Source of the DNA: Turritopsis dohrnii
Lineage: Eukaryota; Cnidaria; Hydrozoa; Anthoathecata; Oceaniidae
Direction: 5' to 3'
Length of the DNA stretch: 64,000 bases
NCBI GenBank assembly: GCA_027922465.2
Contig: BQMF02000025.1
Location: 777,501 to 841,500 of the forward strand
Within the stretch, counting starts at the first letter, position 1. The number at the start of each line of letters is the position of its first letter. Made by a program: the position numbers and the translations under genes. Positions 39,658 to 52,857 of the stretch are shown piece by piece. The notes under the pieces are model-generated. The model was not told the origin of the DNA. It searched no databases and worked only from the letters and a program-made list of their open reading frames with translations.

Positions 39658-42570
39658 AAACGAGATGTTGGATGGCGAAGAGTGGTCATGTTTGATTTCA
39701 AAGAAATTGTATGGACGTTCACTACAACGAAAAATAAAAGTATCATGACCAATATTTATTATGTAATTTATGTATTAGTTTTTAAATAAATTTTGTATAT
39801 TTTATATAGATAATAGGCGATCTATATCATAATGTCGAAATGAAAAACAACATATGTTTATATCAAGCATATAAAGACAGACAAAATTTACTGCAATCTG
39901 ATGAAGCTATATGAACCAATAACAAAGCTGATTAAACAGGAAAACGTTTCCATAGTAACGGAAAACTACCTATCTACTCATGACCTTCGTCATTATTTCT
40001 CGCAAAAGTTTTTGAATATTATTCGGTTAAAAAAATTGAATGAAGAATTATGGAACAAAAAAAGAATTCTGATTTTAAAACCGTCACAGAGAAACTTTAC
40101 CATCAATCAAAGTAAACAGGAGCTTTATCTAATTTATAAAAACCTTGGATCCAATTAGCATATCATTCGTTGTTTACTATTTACCGCCGTTATTAAAAAA
40201 TCAGAGTTTTCTGAATCAAAATATTTATGGAAAATGCAATTGGTTTTTACAAGTATCAAAAAGTAGCAATCACTAACTGTAAGAGGATGTTCCTCTTATC
40301 CGTAAATACAGGAATTCATTACAAGATTCCAAACCAATCATATCATTACCTCCACTTACACTAAACCAATCACTTACTTACAAATTCTTCCAGATGAAAG
40401 GATCCAATGAACAGCTATGTAGACGCTTAGAGACTGGTAAGTAACATATTGATTCATTTCTACGTACTGAAATCATTTGGATTAGCTTTTAGATTAATAC
40501 CTGTTTGAAGTCAAAGACAAACCAGTATGTTTTGAGTGAGGAATTCAGTTGGAGAATACCTGAAGAAGAGCTGATCAATAAAATCTAAATACTTGGAAAT
40601 CAAAGGAAAAATTTCAAATCAGTCACAGAAAAAGATGCTCATATCAGTAGAATAGTCATCACTTACAAATTCTAGCATTTCGAAAGATTGCGGAAGATTG
40701 CTACCATTCTAGATGTCGCGGAAGATGTATAGAAATTAGGGAGATTCGTAAACTCGACGAGCTTGTTACACGAAAAAAATCAATTACTTGTGAGAATTAA
40801 TTTGAAACTGTTCTACTAAAACGGTCCTTCAGAGATTTAAAGCCTTTTTGTTGTATCAAAAGAAACATCATCACTTTGCACGCTTATTTCAAGTGTTGAT
40901 GTGAAGTTTCTAATGACTTTGTAGGGAAAAATTCAAGAACAACTCTACTAAGTTGTATATAATTCCCTACAAATCTATTGAAAAATAGGTTCGTGTAAAC
41001 GAAACATGATTTTTCCGAATCCCGCTAATGATATGAAATCAAATGGAACAAGAGTAGGTAAGCTGATGAACCAATAGAAATAACATTAATCACAATTACA
41101 CTCATTTAAAGTAGCACTAGTTACTAGATATTGAAACACACCAATCATGATCATAATTTATAGTTGTTGAAAGCTTGCAGAACAAGACATTTCACTACTT
41201 GGGTATCAAATAATCAAATAATCACTGGTCAAAATAATCACATTAACTTTGTCTAATTATTTTCAAAGAACTGTAGCTACAAAAGAGTGAAAGAGGCCAG
41301 TGGTGGGGACATTACGCCAAGGATGAAAACTGATTATCTTTTTGGGCAATCCCCGTTAAGAGTACGACAGATGGAAAGAAAGTTTATGTGTTCTGTATTT
41401 TATTTAAGTGTTTCATGTTTGTGTTTAACATACGTTGGTTCTTGTAATGTATTCTGTGTTTTATGTGTATTCGCGCATTCTTATCACTTGGACACCGTGG
41501 ATAGATCCAACAAACGTCAAACATGTTTTAAATCTACTTTGTTCGACTTTTGTTTGACATAATGGTAAGTATCATGTTTTATTAACATAACTGTTGAATT
41601 TAAAGATTTTGATTGGCTTGTATTTTATTTGTAGTTACAACGTGACGCAAGCCATGGAAACGTCATGCAGATGTGGAAGCAGCAGTGCCAAAAGTGTGCA
41701 AACAACATCTTTATATATGATACCTCAAGGAAACAGCTTGAATAAAAGCATACTCCGTGACATGAAATGATCTTTGTTAGTAACATACTGAGTTCAACAT
41801 TGTACGGAATTTTTATAGCTACTGCCGACATGACATTACCTGTTAATGGTAACAGGTAATGTCATGTTGGTTAAACAACGTATAACCATGACACTTTGAT
41901 ATTAACATGCTTTCTATAATAGTTACAATCAGTTGATCAGAGTTTAGGGCATGTGGTGCAACGAGCTGTGATGCAACGAGCTGTGATGGTGGAATTGAAA
42001 AACTCTAGTTAACAAATTTAAATGAAAGTAACTGCAAGTGTTTTTCCTCAATCGCAGACCATTTTCATGTCATGTACAGTTCCTCTTGATCTCTTATCTG
42101 TGATTTTCACGAACACTTATTGTTCACCTATTGTTACATCAGGATCAAAAAGATCAATATGAATTGAAATGTCAAAACTTACAAAACACTCCTTAAACAT
42201 TTTAAGAAAGCTGTGAGAAAAAATAAGTCAACAGTTTTCCATTTGGAAATCTTCACGATAGAAGCAATCTTTTAGTAACCTCGATGTTTTGCTAAATAGT
42301 ATGTTATATGCTTTATGTTTTATATTGCTTTAATAAAAACCTCTTCTTTGTCTGTTACTTTCCAATGCTACACCTGTTTAACTGTCGCGTTATAACTCGA
42401 CAAACAAATGTGGAGCACCTATATATGAATTTGAGAATTCATCTGAAAACTAAGATTATTGAGGGGAGAGATTTGTGCAGCGTGTAATTACATCTTCAAT
42501 ACCTACAGACTTAAGCCGATTTTCCAAAAGAAGAAATATCAGATTCATCTCTAAGACTACATTTCGTTTA
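39658..42570. other. Gene-free stretch
   Basis: Short frames at 39901-40158 and 41287-41562 have no motif I recognise. A perfect hairpin is at 41828-41867. No exon could be supported by homology. Confidence 0.4.
41828..41867. repeat. Perfect 18-bp-arm hairpin
   Basis: acatgacattacctgtta and its exact complement are separated by atgg. It is too short for an ordinary MITE and has no coding context. Confidence 0.8.
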
Positions 42571-43686
42571 TTAAAGAGGCATTGTACGGCTAAAATTGTA
42601 AATATTATCGTGACGTGATCGAACATGAAAAATGTAAACAAATATGGCGGCAAATAATCAAGCTTTCTCTGTCGGAGAAGAACAGAGATCTTCTTTATTT
42701 CGGGAAATCAACCTGAAACATAGTTTTGACACCTTTTAAACAATATGTTGGTGAAAGAATTTATTCTTCTACAATACGTGTTAGAAGTAATTACTGAATT
42801 TTCTCATGAGTTATAAGTCATCGTTGTGTGTGAAGAAACACATGTCAACACACAGCTGTCTTAACTCAAGTAAGGTTACTTTTATCATTATAAGAGAATG
42901 TTGTGGAAGCTAATTCAAAGTGATTTGCCTATTTCATTGCCTATTCCACTCAAAACAAAACTTTTTCTTCGTTGTTTGTTCTCAACGAAACTTAAATTTG
43001 ATTACATTGACTCACTCGTGCATTTTCAGCATTGTATATGTAACTCGACTTGCAGCATAAAAAAAGATGGTAAAAGATCTGGTTGCCCCTGCAAGACAAG
43101 GGAAGTAAAATGTGGAGAAGAATGTAAATGTGGGAAGAAAAAGAAGGGAGTTTTTGTTATTATCATATATTTAATATTTCTGTAAAAAAATAAGAGTCTA
43201 TCGTTGAATCGTGATCTAAAATTTACATTTTGATACAGACGAATGATATTTCACATCGAAAAGGTCATAAAACAGAACTTATTCGTATTCAAATGTTATG
43301 TATAAACCCATATCGTTTGAGAAACATAATTGTCAAATGATAGAGAAAAAAGTATGTAAATGTTATCCACATATATCTTCAAAATGATACATGGCTTTCG
43401 CATCAGAAGCACGAAATTAATTTCTTATATAAATTCATAATCTTTTGGTGCTTTTATTTTTTTGCAACTTGATAACATAAGTGAAAAAATTGATTACAAA
43501 AACAGCAATTTTTATATTTATACTAGCTCATCTTGTTCGACATCGTTTCTTGTTTGGCTTTCCACGATAACCCAGATACGGATACGATTGTTTCATAAAG
43601 ATTAGATGTGGGACATCAAGATTACAACGACCGTTTTTTTCGACAGCCCTATTTTTGTTGATTTCAGCCGTACAATGCCTCTTTAA
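42571..43686. mobile_element. TTAA-flanked DNA element (piggyBac/Kolobok-type target)
   Basis: The sequence agaggcattgtacggcta after TTAA (42571-42574) is matched by its inverted copy before TTAA (43683-43686), with one mismatch in about 20 bases. TTAA duplication is the mark of piggyBac and Kolobok elements. The 1.1-kb body carries a cysteine-rich exon (43028-43150) and a minus-strand frame (43528-43737) I do not recognise. It is too short for a complete transposase. Confidence 0.7.
43028..43185 (+). CDS. CXC-type cysteine-rich terminal exon fragment
   Basis: A T-rich tract ending cattttcag could serve as acceptor. The frame then reads CICNSTCSIKKDGKRSGCPC and KTREVKCGEECKCGKKKKG and stops at 43185. 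The spacing C-x-C-x3-C..C-x-C..C-x3-C-x-C is that of CXC (tesmin/TSO1/MSL2-like) zinc clusters. It sits in the TTAA element, so it is probably the end of an element-encoded DNA-binding protein. Upstream exons were not found. A similar but not identical cluster ends the broken gene at 5590-7269. Confidence 0.4.
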
Positions 43687-46600
43687 GATGCTTGCAATAA
43701 ATATAGCCGATTTTACAACTGAAAAAATTGATCGCATATCGTAGTAAAACGTAATGTCTGATTGGACATATTGATTGATCTTGAAACGATTCTGTAGGCC
43801 ACATGAAAAGTTAAAATGAATTCAATTTCAATGTCATACGCGTATCGAAACCTTTTCAAACAAAAGAATGATTATTAGATTTCTGCGAAAGCAAGAAAGC
43901 TATTAAAACCGGCTTTGGTTCTTCGTTTTTTTCTTACTGTCCAAACCTAGCGGTTTTTTGAAAATTCATGCGTGCGTTTACATGAAACCAAAACGTCGTG
44001 CAACGCATGTCACCCAGCGAAGAAACCCTTTTAGATTTACAAGTTTCTTTGGTCAATATTAAAGATAATGAACTGTTATAAGTAGAGCTGCGGGGTGCAC
44101 TGTGCTGATGTCAGCAGTGGGAATCTCTCATTAGAACAATAGAAAATAGGTCTGGAACGAGCGACAGAGTTTCAGTTCAAATCAAAATGGCGAATAAGCG
44201 TGGTAAACAAATAAAGTTCGCAATCGAGTATCGCAAAAAAGCGTTGGATTTTTCAAAAGTTCGAAGTTTTAAGATGTAATTTTGACACAATCTCCAGTTG
44301 TTTTGAGTGGTTTTTGTCTTGTGCATCTCAACACGATCCTAGTTGCGGTCAATGAGTTCAGAACAAGTAGTAGATTTTGCCCTTTTATCTCATATTATAA
44401 GGGCTTCACAGGGAGAAAATTCCTACCTCAAATCATGTTTTGTTTCTTACAAGGTTCTTAAGTTTTTAAGAATTTGAGCCTCGTGTTTCTTATGTGTATG
44501 TTTGTTATAAAAAAGGTGTGCAGTTTCTTTGCAAGAAATTTTGTTTTAAATTTCTTCATGTATATAATATAGAATTTGATACTCGCACTCACAGCTTTGG
44601 CATTATTTATTTGCTCTTTTCGCAATTGACAAAGATCTGGAGGTGGAATGTGTTTCTTCGTAGGCTTAGTACACGAAAGCATAGATTATACACAGTTCAT
44701 TTATAGGATAAATTCAGGTTGTCAAGTGCATCATTTTTAAATTTTTTTCGAAGAGCTATATATCATTTTCATTTTTTTCACCAAAATTATTATTTGTTTC
44801 CACTTTTTTTATTAGAAAACATTTTTTATTTTTTATTTTCTGTTCATTAAAAGATTCTGAAAATAGACAGGTTGTACAGAAACAGTTTAGTTGCTCGAAT
44901 ATCTTTGCCTTCTTTGGAACATTTTCACTAATATACAATTTCAAATACTGCTAAAATACAATTTTAAATACAAAATTTTGAATCGTGAATTCAGATAATT
45001 TGTAGAACCTGAATTATAATAACTTTATCAAGTAGTGCCCTTCAGATTTTTCTGATTTACCTGGTTTCATTGTGTTTGGAATTATACATTAATGCTATTT
45101 TATCTTCATGCTATCATTCATTGCTTTTGTTTATTCCGCATAAAATCGTTTCAATATTATGTTGTTAAGAAAAATATTCAAAACGTGTCATTTTGCCAAA
45201 TTTTCATTTTTTGTCATTTTGTTCAAAATTTTTGACATACATGACTTGACAGCCTGTTAATTTGTCCCATAGTATTGACCAAAACCATATCAAGTTTACC
45301 TTGTTCAGTTGAACACGTTAGAAAGAAATATAATTAATTGCTATACTTGGAAAATGTTATCCTCATGGTTTTCTCTTTCTTCTTCATCATTTATCAACTT
45401 CAACTCCAAAAACATTGTACAATGACAGTTCTAGTTCTAGTTTTTATTTGCATAAGGTTATTAAGCCTAATCTCGCAAATTGACAAGTTGATTGCTACCT
45501 TCAAATCAGGGAGATATTTAAAAATGTTTAAAATAAAGCTTTTGTTTTTATTCTTTGTTTTATGTTTGATTTAGAAGCAGTTATAAATATGATATGAACA
45601 ATTTTCAATCACTTCAGTAAAACAAGTGTGTGACTACCAGACGATCTGTCACTTTATCACCGGTAATATACTTACCTCAAAATAAAGCCTGGCACAGGAG
45701 TCGAACCTGCTGCACTTGTTTTAGCAAAGTGAACTAAATTGTTAACATATGTAGAATCCATTTTCAAATGGGCCATCAGTATTTTGTTTATCAAACATAA
45801 TTTTTCATGATTTATGGTAGACTTTCGTATATATTTTTAACGGAAAGAGTCTGTTTTTTTTAAGGATTTGATATTTTGATAATTTTATTATGTTTATCAA
45901 GATTTATCGATAAGTCTTCATAGATAAATTTATTGAAATATCGATTTTTAAAAAGTTGTATATATTTTAATTTTTTGAACATATAATATATAAACATTGT
46001 CATGGTTTTTGTCTGTATAGTCAGGTAAACATTACCTAGCTTCCTCAGTTGGGAAAAAGAAACGAAAAAAAAACAACAAAAAAACGATAACGTTATCTTT
46101 TTTTTTCTATCTCTTATTCGTCTTTCTCTTTGAATGAGGATGGTATTTCACCAAGGTTATATACTGTTTCGTTGCTGAAAAAGCAAATCACCATTTTGAA
46201 TTGCTTTTTTCAATCGTCTCTAAGTAGTAATTAAATAGATCTCAGATCATCATTTGATTCAATACATTATATATTTATCAATGTTGAAACTAAACGAAAG
46301 AAATACAATGTAGATATAATCATAGTTCTCTAGTAGTAGTAATTGTTTATTTGCCATTTTAAATAAGTACATTACAAATCAGCATAAAAGTATAATAATA
46401 TTAATGGCTAGAGATCATACATATAGCCAAAGGCTACCAGGACATAGAACCGCAGTTATGGCTATCATCTTACTAAAAGCATGGTTTCTTGAGTGGGGAT
46501 TCCCGCACAAAAACTGCTGAGTCATCTTTTCATGCGACTCTTATCATCGCACGTTATCTTTAAATGGATTTTTAAGAGCATATACATATTTTAAGATGAA

Positions 46601-47115
46601 AACAAAATCTATAGAAGAAACTTCGATTTTTTTGAACTGTGATCATTCTTTTCTTAAGAAGATTTCAACATTTTGTAAACAGAAGAGTAAAAAGGTATAC
46701 ATTTGTTGTTTGTTTTTAGTGAAAACACAAAACACCTTCGTTTGTTTCATGTATGGGCTGTTATTCTTTTTAAGCTGTGGATACTGAAGCTCAGCTTGGA
46801 GTCCTCCTCAGCTCCAACATAAAAAATGTGGGTCTAGTGATGCTTTAATGTATATAATTTTTTAATGTTTTAATGTTTGATTTGTTTTTAAGTTATTATA
46901 TTGACAATGTCCTTTATTACAAATGGCTTTCCTCACAGCAAATTATGTAACAACCCAAAACTTTCCTTTCAGTTATATAAATATGTGTGTGTGGTTACTT
47001 AGAAGCTTAGAGCATGCATAGGTATATATATATAAAATTTCTGAATGATCAAAATCTTTGTTTTATTTTGCAATATTGGGAATTACGTTTGTAATTAAAG
47101 TCTGTTCAAAAAATA
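43687..47115. other. Gene-free AT-rich stretch
   Basis: Several short frames occur without motifs. A tRNA T-arm-like string (ggttcgactcc, minus strand, near 45,700) has no complete cloverleaf. Nothing else supported. Confidence 0.4.
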
Positions 47116-47730
47116 CAGTGTGTATCAAAATGTCTTATCCACCAACTTTCAAGGCGTATATTTCATTACATGTCTGATAAAATATTGTGAATTTTATATT
47201 ACAAGAAAGATCTTTTCATGCTCTATCCGTTAATATGAAATGTTTGTCAAAATATGTGTTCTTCGAAAAGATATTGAAGAAAAACTCAACGATTTGCCTC
47301 ATTAAATTCTTAAAAGTCAATTAACTGACATGCTAATGACTTTTTAATGGTGTAATTTTCTTTTGTTGTGCTGATGAAACCTTTAGAAAATGTTAAGTAT
47401 AGCTTTGCGTATCAATTTCCCATAACGAATAATCTTAAAAACTTCAAATAAAATTTTTTTACTGAGTGATGATTTTTAATTTTTTTATTGTGTTTACAAA
47501 TGACCTACATTGTAAAATGAGTTAATTGACTTTTAAGAATTTAATGAATCAAATTGTTCAGTTTTTCTTCAATATCTTTTCGAAGAACAAATATTTTGGC
47601 AAACATTTTATATTAACTGATTGAACATGAAAAGCTCTTTCTTATGATATAAAAATCATAATATTTTATCAGACATGTAATGAGATATGCGCCTTGAAAG
47701 TTGGTGGATAAGACATTTTGATACACACTG
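47116..47730. mobile_element. 615-bp foldback element with about 215-bp arms
   Basis: cagtgtgtatcaaaatgtct at the left is matched by agacattttgatacacactg at the right, and the pairing continues inwards, with substitutions, to ttaattgacttttaagaatt around 47,330 and 47,521. TA flanks both ends (47114-47115, 47731-47732). The ends resemble Tc1/mariner termini. No transposase remains. Confidence 0.8.
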
Positions 47731-47732
47731 TA

Positions 47733-48780
47733 TGTGCACTAATTTCAGTTACCATGTGGAAACCAGCTTTAACAAATTACATAAATTCCCTTGAGCCTGG
47801 TTTTTATATAAAAGCTGAAATCAGTGCATATAATTTATGAACAGACTTTAAGGAGATTGATAGTACATATCAAATGTTTAAAGTTTATGATTTGCGTACA
47901 TAGTCACTGTGTGACATCTGAAAATATCAATATAAACATAAGCTGATTTTATACTCCCAAAAGAGGGGATGTTTTATGTCATTCAGATGTTATTAAGTTT
48001 ATCGATGATGTATACGTATATGCAATGAAGTTTCGCATAGTGTCAATTACAGTTTGCAATGCCTTTGGGTGCATATGAATGTAATCAGAAATGTAATGTT
48101 ATGTTGTAAAAATCATTAAATCTTTCTTAAACTTCCTACAGATTTCTTTTAAACTGATCATGAATTTCAACTTCGACGAAGAATGTAAGTGCATGCCATA
48201 TTGTTAATCAAACTGAAATAGAAATTTCTGATATGACTTTAACTATATTATGTATGTTGATTTTAGTCGATATAAATGTATTTTGCATGACCAAAATTTA
48301 TATGTTCTTGGAAAAATGTTTTGAGTTTATGAGTTATGATCATACTCATTAAGATACTGAAAGGATCCATGTATCTTTTATATTATTTTGTATCAACAAA
48401 CATGTTGTTCAGTTTATTGGCAGTTACATTCATTATAATAAAGTTTCGCATTGTGTCAATTATGCCTTCAAAATGTCCTGAGAAGCACGTAATTAGGAAT
48501 GTAATGTATTGTAGAAATTATTCAACCATTCAATGATTCAAAATCATTCAAGTTTCAAGAATGCTATTACAGTATTTCATTTTTTAATATTTTCAGTTTC
48601 CAACTGATTTTGCAGAAATCTTTCTGCCCGTAAGGGCATCTTGTTTATTATTATCTCGGTAGTCAATCAGTAAATTCAAAGTGATAGGATTGGATTGCAT
48701 GTATCATTTTCTTTCTGTTGGAAAATCGGCTTTACATATATCAACTTATAACTATTGATATCAATATATCAACACATCAA
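47733..48780. repeat. AT-rich stretch with an eroded ~410-bp direct duplication
   Basis: aagtttcgcatagtgtcaat near 48,029 and aagtttcgcattgtgtcaat near 48,441 are followed by related sequence (gtaatcagaaatgtaatgtt / gtaattaggaatgtaatgta). This marks an old tandem duplication. No supported gene. Confidence 0.5.
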
Positions 48781-48784
48781 CATA

Positions 48785-49717
48785 CAGTGTGTCCACGAGA
48801 AAGTGGGCACCTTGTTTAAAACACAAATAACTTTTCGAGTTTTCAACAATACAATGCGGTTTTTATACCGTTGGAAAGAGGCTTTTGTGAGCTTTCCAAA
48901 AATAAAAGTTGTTATTTATAAAAATTTTTATTTTAAAAAATATTAAGTATTTTTTGTTTCGATACGCTTTTTAATTTTGTAATGATCAATAAAACAGACT
49001 TTTAACGAGCAATTAACCTTTTGTTTCGTTGAAACAACCACTGTTGTTGGTGTTGTGCTAATTTTGTCACGAAACTTTTTGAAAAGACACAAACCTTTTT
49101 TCATTGTGTAAACTTACCTTAAATTTTTTATTATGATTTAATAATTTCATATTCCCAAGCATTTCCAAAACCTTAATAAGCGAGAAAACAAACTTTTATG
49201 AAATTCATTCAATTATGCAGTTAACAGTCCAGCAGTGAACTTTCGTGGTAAAAAAAGTTTCATGAGACGAAAAGTTATGTAGCTGTTATTCAGGCTTTTA
49301 GACAGCAGTTTCTGGGTAGAAATCCCCCATCAAAAAGCACGATTCAAAGTTTTTAAAAGTTTGTAAAAGAGTTTTAGAAATGAAACTTTCAAGTTTCAAG
49401 CTTGTAAAAATGTAAAGTTTTCCTTATGTAAACGCAGCTTTATTACAATATTTTAGCTTTTTATGAATTCCCATGCTACTCGAGTCGTTAACATCTATTC
49501 AAACAAGCGTTAATTGATCGTTATTGATTTAATGTCATGGTTTCATGGTAAAATCGATTATATTTCCCGAAAAATGGGTTTTTCTGTGAAAAGGGTCATA
49601 TATTTAGAAAGAGCAAAACATTTTCTTTCTGTTAATATAAAAAATAAAAAAAACAAGCACGAAAAACATAAGATGTGCTTATTAAAAGTTAGGTGCCCAC
49701 TTTCTATGGACACACTG
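48785..49717. mobile_element. 933-bp Tc1/mariner-type non-autonomous element
   Basis: The ends cagtgtgtccacgagaaagt and actttctatggacacactg are inverted copies (two differences) and TA lies on both sides. The match then stops, so the inverted repeats are about 30 bp. The interior has no recognisable transposase. Confidence 0.75.
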
Positions 49718-49878
49718 TATATATCAATATATCTGATTAAAACATAATTAGCTATTCATAGTTATTCTGATGATTTGGAAAGAAACTTTGTTTGTTTAAT
49801 TAAAAGTCATATATTCAATTTAAAACATTCAAAACAAGACATACAGATTCACATATTAGATATAAAGTCACAAGTAAA

Positions 49879-50928
49879 ATGAAAGCGTTGATATGGTCAA
49901 TAATGATATTTTGCGTTTTTATGTCTTTTGATGTTTTGCTTGTGGGAGGAAGTACATGTTGGAAGTATACAAACATTTTACCAAACGGTACTTGCAAGAA
50001 TTACTTACAGAATTTTTTTGTATCTGGTGAACCATCAGAGATTCTGCATCATGATAAAAGATTATCCAATCACCTGAACTTTATGAAGATTATTCAAAGA
50101 TTATCCATGAGTGAAATCAAAGAAGTTGCTATAAGGGCAGTTAGTACATACTATGTCGACACGTGCGAAAACAAAAGCACTATGCTCAATGTGATAAGAA
50201 ACTCGGAGTTCCCAACTAGAAAACAGTTATTCGATACGTTCAACAATAATTTTTGGTATCTTTGTAAAGTCCGTTATAATATCTGCCTACCCATTGATAA
50301 TATATCTTCTAGTTTTCCTCCCTGTTACGAAACATGCCGTCATATGCGATCTGGTTTCTCAGAAAAGCTTAAAACTGTAATCCGACATCTATTTCAAGTT
50401 GCGAACCAATGTGAGTATTTGAGGAACGACCCTAAACATCACCTGGGACTTCATTGCTGTAAGAACTTGCCCAAATTCGACCAGAGGAATTTATTGAAGT
50501 GTTTTTTAAATGTCAGTCTTGCAATACCTGAGCTTTACCAGAAAGTATCTTGTTACGATGGTTCTGGAGAAAATTATGTGGGCTTTCAAAATGTTACTGA
50601 AAATGGATTGAGATGCAAGCATTGGAACGACGCAGTTAAAAGTTATTATCCTACTCTTGAAAGAAATTATTGTCGAAATCCTCAAGGCGTTGCAAAAAAG
50701 CCATGGTGTCATATAAACGACAAAGGTGATTGGCAATACTGTGATCTTTCAAAATGTCTTGGACAACGGCGATTATCAAAAGATTTATTTTGGATTTTCT
50801 TACTTTTGATAGTTGTTTTTGCCATCTTTGGTATATTGTTTAAGATGAAGCAAAAGTGTATGTCTAATAAAACTTTAGTTCCAGTTTACAGCGAAGTTCC
50901 CATCTCACAGATTTTGGGAAGAACGTGA
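49879..50928 (+). CDS. Single-pass membrane protein with a Frizzled-like cysteine-rich region and a kringle
   Basis: 349 residues in a single exon. Residues 1-26 form a signal peptide. Residues 27-195 contain about a dozen cysteines with a CYETCRHMRSGF segment reminiscent of Frizzled cysteine-rich domains; this part is divergent and the call is tentative. Residues 225-293 are a clear kringle: six cysteines at 225, 246, 265, 277, 288 and 293, with NYCRNP, PWC and W-x-Y-C. A helix at 303-322 (FWIFLLLIVVFAIFGILFKM) leads to a 27-residue tail with a tyrosine. Fz plus kringle plus membrane segment is the outer layout of ROR receptors, but the immunoglobulin domain and kinase are both absent. The lack of introns suggests a retrocopy or a naturally intronless gene. 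A decoy or co-receptor role is only a hypothesis. Confidence 0.85.
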   Translation: MKALIWSIMIFCVFMSFDVLLVGGSTCWKYTNILPNGTCKNYLQNFFVSGEPSEILHHDKRLSNHLNFMKIIQRLSMSEIKEVAIRAVSTYYVDTCENKSTMLNVIRNSEFPTRKQLFDTFNNNFWYLCKVRYNICLPIDNISSSFPPCYETCRHMRSGFSEKLKTVIRHLFQVANQCEYLRNDPKHHLGLHCCKNLPKFDQRNLLKCFLNVSLAIPELYQKVSCYDGSGENYVGFQNVTENGLRCKHWNDAVKSYYPTLERNYCRNPQGVAKKPWCHINDKGDWQYCDLSKCLGQRRLSKDLFWIFLLLIVVFAIFGILFKMKQKCMSNKTLVPVYSEVPISQILGRT

Positions 50929-52857
50929 ATCATATTTACCATAGAATACGTCTAAGTATTTGTATTTCAATTAGCAGTTCAAAATCAGAAACTTCACAGG
51001 ACCTTCAGAATAATAATACTTGCGTATACCACATGTATGTAATTATAACTGAGAAATGGTCCTGTTAAAATATTTGCATTAATAATAACTAGAAAATGGA
51101 TCTAAAGTTAAGTTTCACATCCGACTTAAATGTGATTTTTTCATCAGATGGTTTTCTAAACTGCTACTAAAGATAGTAGGCTTGTTGTTTACTGCGATGC
51201 CTTTACGTCACGCTTGCATTTCACGTCTGTTTCAATAATATTTACACTGCTAGGTAAATCAATCCCATCTCGCATTATCGAATTTTAGCAAATGAAAATT
51301 AAAATGATTTATTTTTGAGTAGTTGGTCAATTTCCCTTAATTTTCTTAAAATTCTTAAACCATTTACATAGAAGAAATTAAATGCTAATTGATAAATTTC
51401 TTGGCCCAGCCTAGCACATTCTTTCTTCTTTTTCATTGTACTTTTCCGAAGTTCAGTTTTGCCGTAAATATTTTGATAAATTATTTTGTAAATAATATGA
51501 TTTTGATTCATTTCATCGTTTGAAGTGATTTGAAGTGATTTCAGCAACTAGAAAAACGTACATCAATTGAATTTTAGTGGCGTTTTTTCTGGCACACCCG
51601 GTATAATGAAAAATTACATTTGAAGGTCATTATATGAAGTATGGCCTATAACGGCAAGTCGTTCAGACAATTTACGAAAAAACGTTCGAGACGCGGTAGG
51701 ACAGTTAAACAAAGTATAGATGTTTAAAAAAAAAATCGGGAAAGATCTATTGCGATCTGCATTAGGTTCTGTTACAAAACCTATTTTCGAAAGTGATTTT
51801 TGTGAACAGCATTGAAGAATTGAATTGAACTTACACGCCTAATACTTTGGTTACAACAAACATTAACATCATCAATCTTCAAGACCTAAATTGTTCAACG
51901 TTTTCTTTAGCTTTTTTTCACATGCACGTAAAATTTTACGTAAGCTCTTACGACTAGAACAATGTTCATTCATTCTCTTCTTAAGGAAAAGTTTTCGCAA
52001 GGTCTTACGGACGTTCATGAGCCCTTACGACGATTTCCTTAAAAACAAAAAATTTTGTTTTTAAGAAAATCGTTGTAAGCCTCAAGAAGAAAAAAACGTT
52101 CGAAAAATTAGATCGAGCGTTCGAAATGACGTCTTTTGTTCGAAATTACATCATTTTTTGCTAATGATCTGTTTCCAAAGGTTCCAAAAGTGTATTGTAT
52201 CTTTTATTGCAACAAACTTAAGTGCATGTGAATGAAAATATCCGTCAAGGCATTTTTTCGTGGTAAGAACTTACGGTAAAAAGTTCGTTTGGTGTTACTA
52301 CAAAAACTACGTGCATTTCGACGAAAAATTTCGACGATAATAGTACGACCGTTTAACTATGTCGGACGGACATTCTGCGATATAAATTTCAATGTCAAGA
52401 AATCATAATAATACCCACGCGAAGTAGTGCCAAGTTATATTACTCACCTTATGGTAAAGTTTGAGCGATGCACATTGAACGTTTTTTCCTTAAATTGGTT
52501 CGAAACATTTTGTCCGCCCAACATATAAACGAAAATTTAAAAACAATTCCAGCAACTTACGTTCTAGACCGTTAGAATCTTGCAATTTCAAGACATTAGA
52601 AGTTGTGAGAACATTTTTGGACACACGCACTGACAAAGATAAGAATAAGAAAAGACACACACACACAAAAGGAAACTTGAAAACGACTCTTTGTTTACCA
52701 CCTAGATCTAGATCCCTCTCCTATATTTTTTAGCTCTTATTGTATTTTAAAATAGAGCTTCCCTCGAGAAACTTTTGTTACACACGCGGTCTCCGCGTTC
52801 TGACCGCGTGATTTTAAGAAAAAAAAGTTCGATTCATTCATATATCAGAGAAACTTT
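50929..52857. other. Gene-free stretch with hairpins
   Basis: A hairpin with about 27-bp arms (cttacgacgatttccttaaa / tttaagaaaatcgttgtaag) is centred near 52,051, inside a 51,930-52,330 zone rich in cttacg / cgtaag motifs, probably an eroded foldback element. A lone mariner-like end (cacacccggta) lies near 51,594-51,604. No gene. Confidence 0.45.

Noticed and set aside
39901..40158. 85-codon plus-strand frame
   Set aside because: Lysine/isoleucine-rich composition as expected from AT-rich DNA; no motif or context.
41287..41562. 91-codon plus-strand frame with many cysteines
   Set aside because: No recognisable motif, no splice context and no homologous copy in the window.
45686..45730. Possible minus-strand tRNA (ggttcgactcc T-arm-like block)
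   Set aside because: A T-arm can be drawn, but no matching acceptor stem or convincing D and anticodon arms were found.
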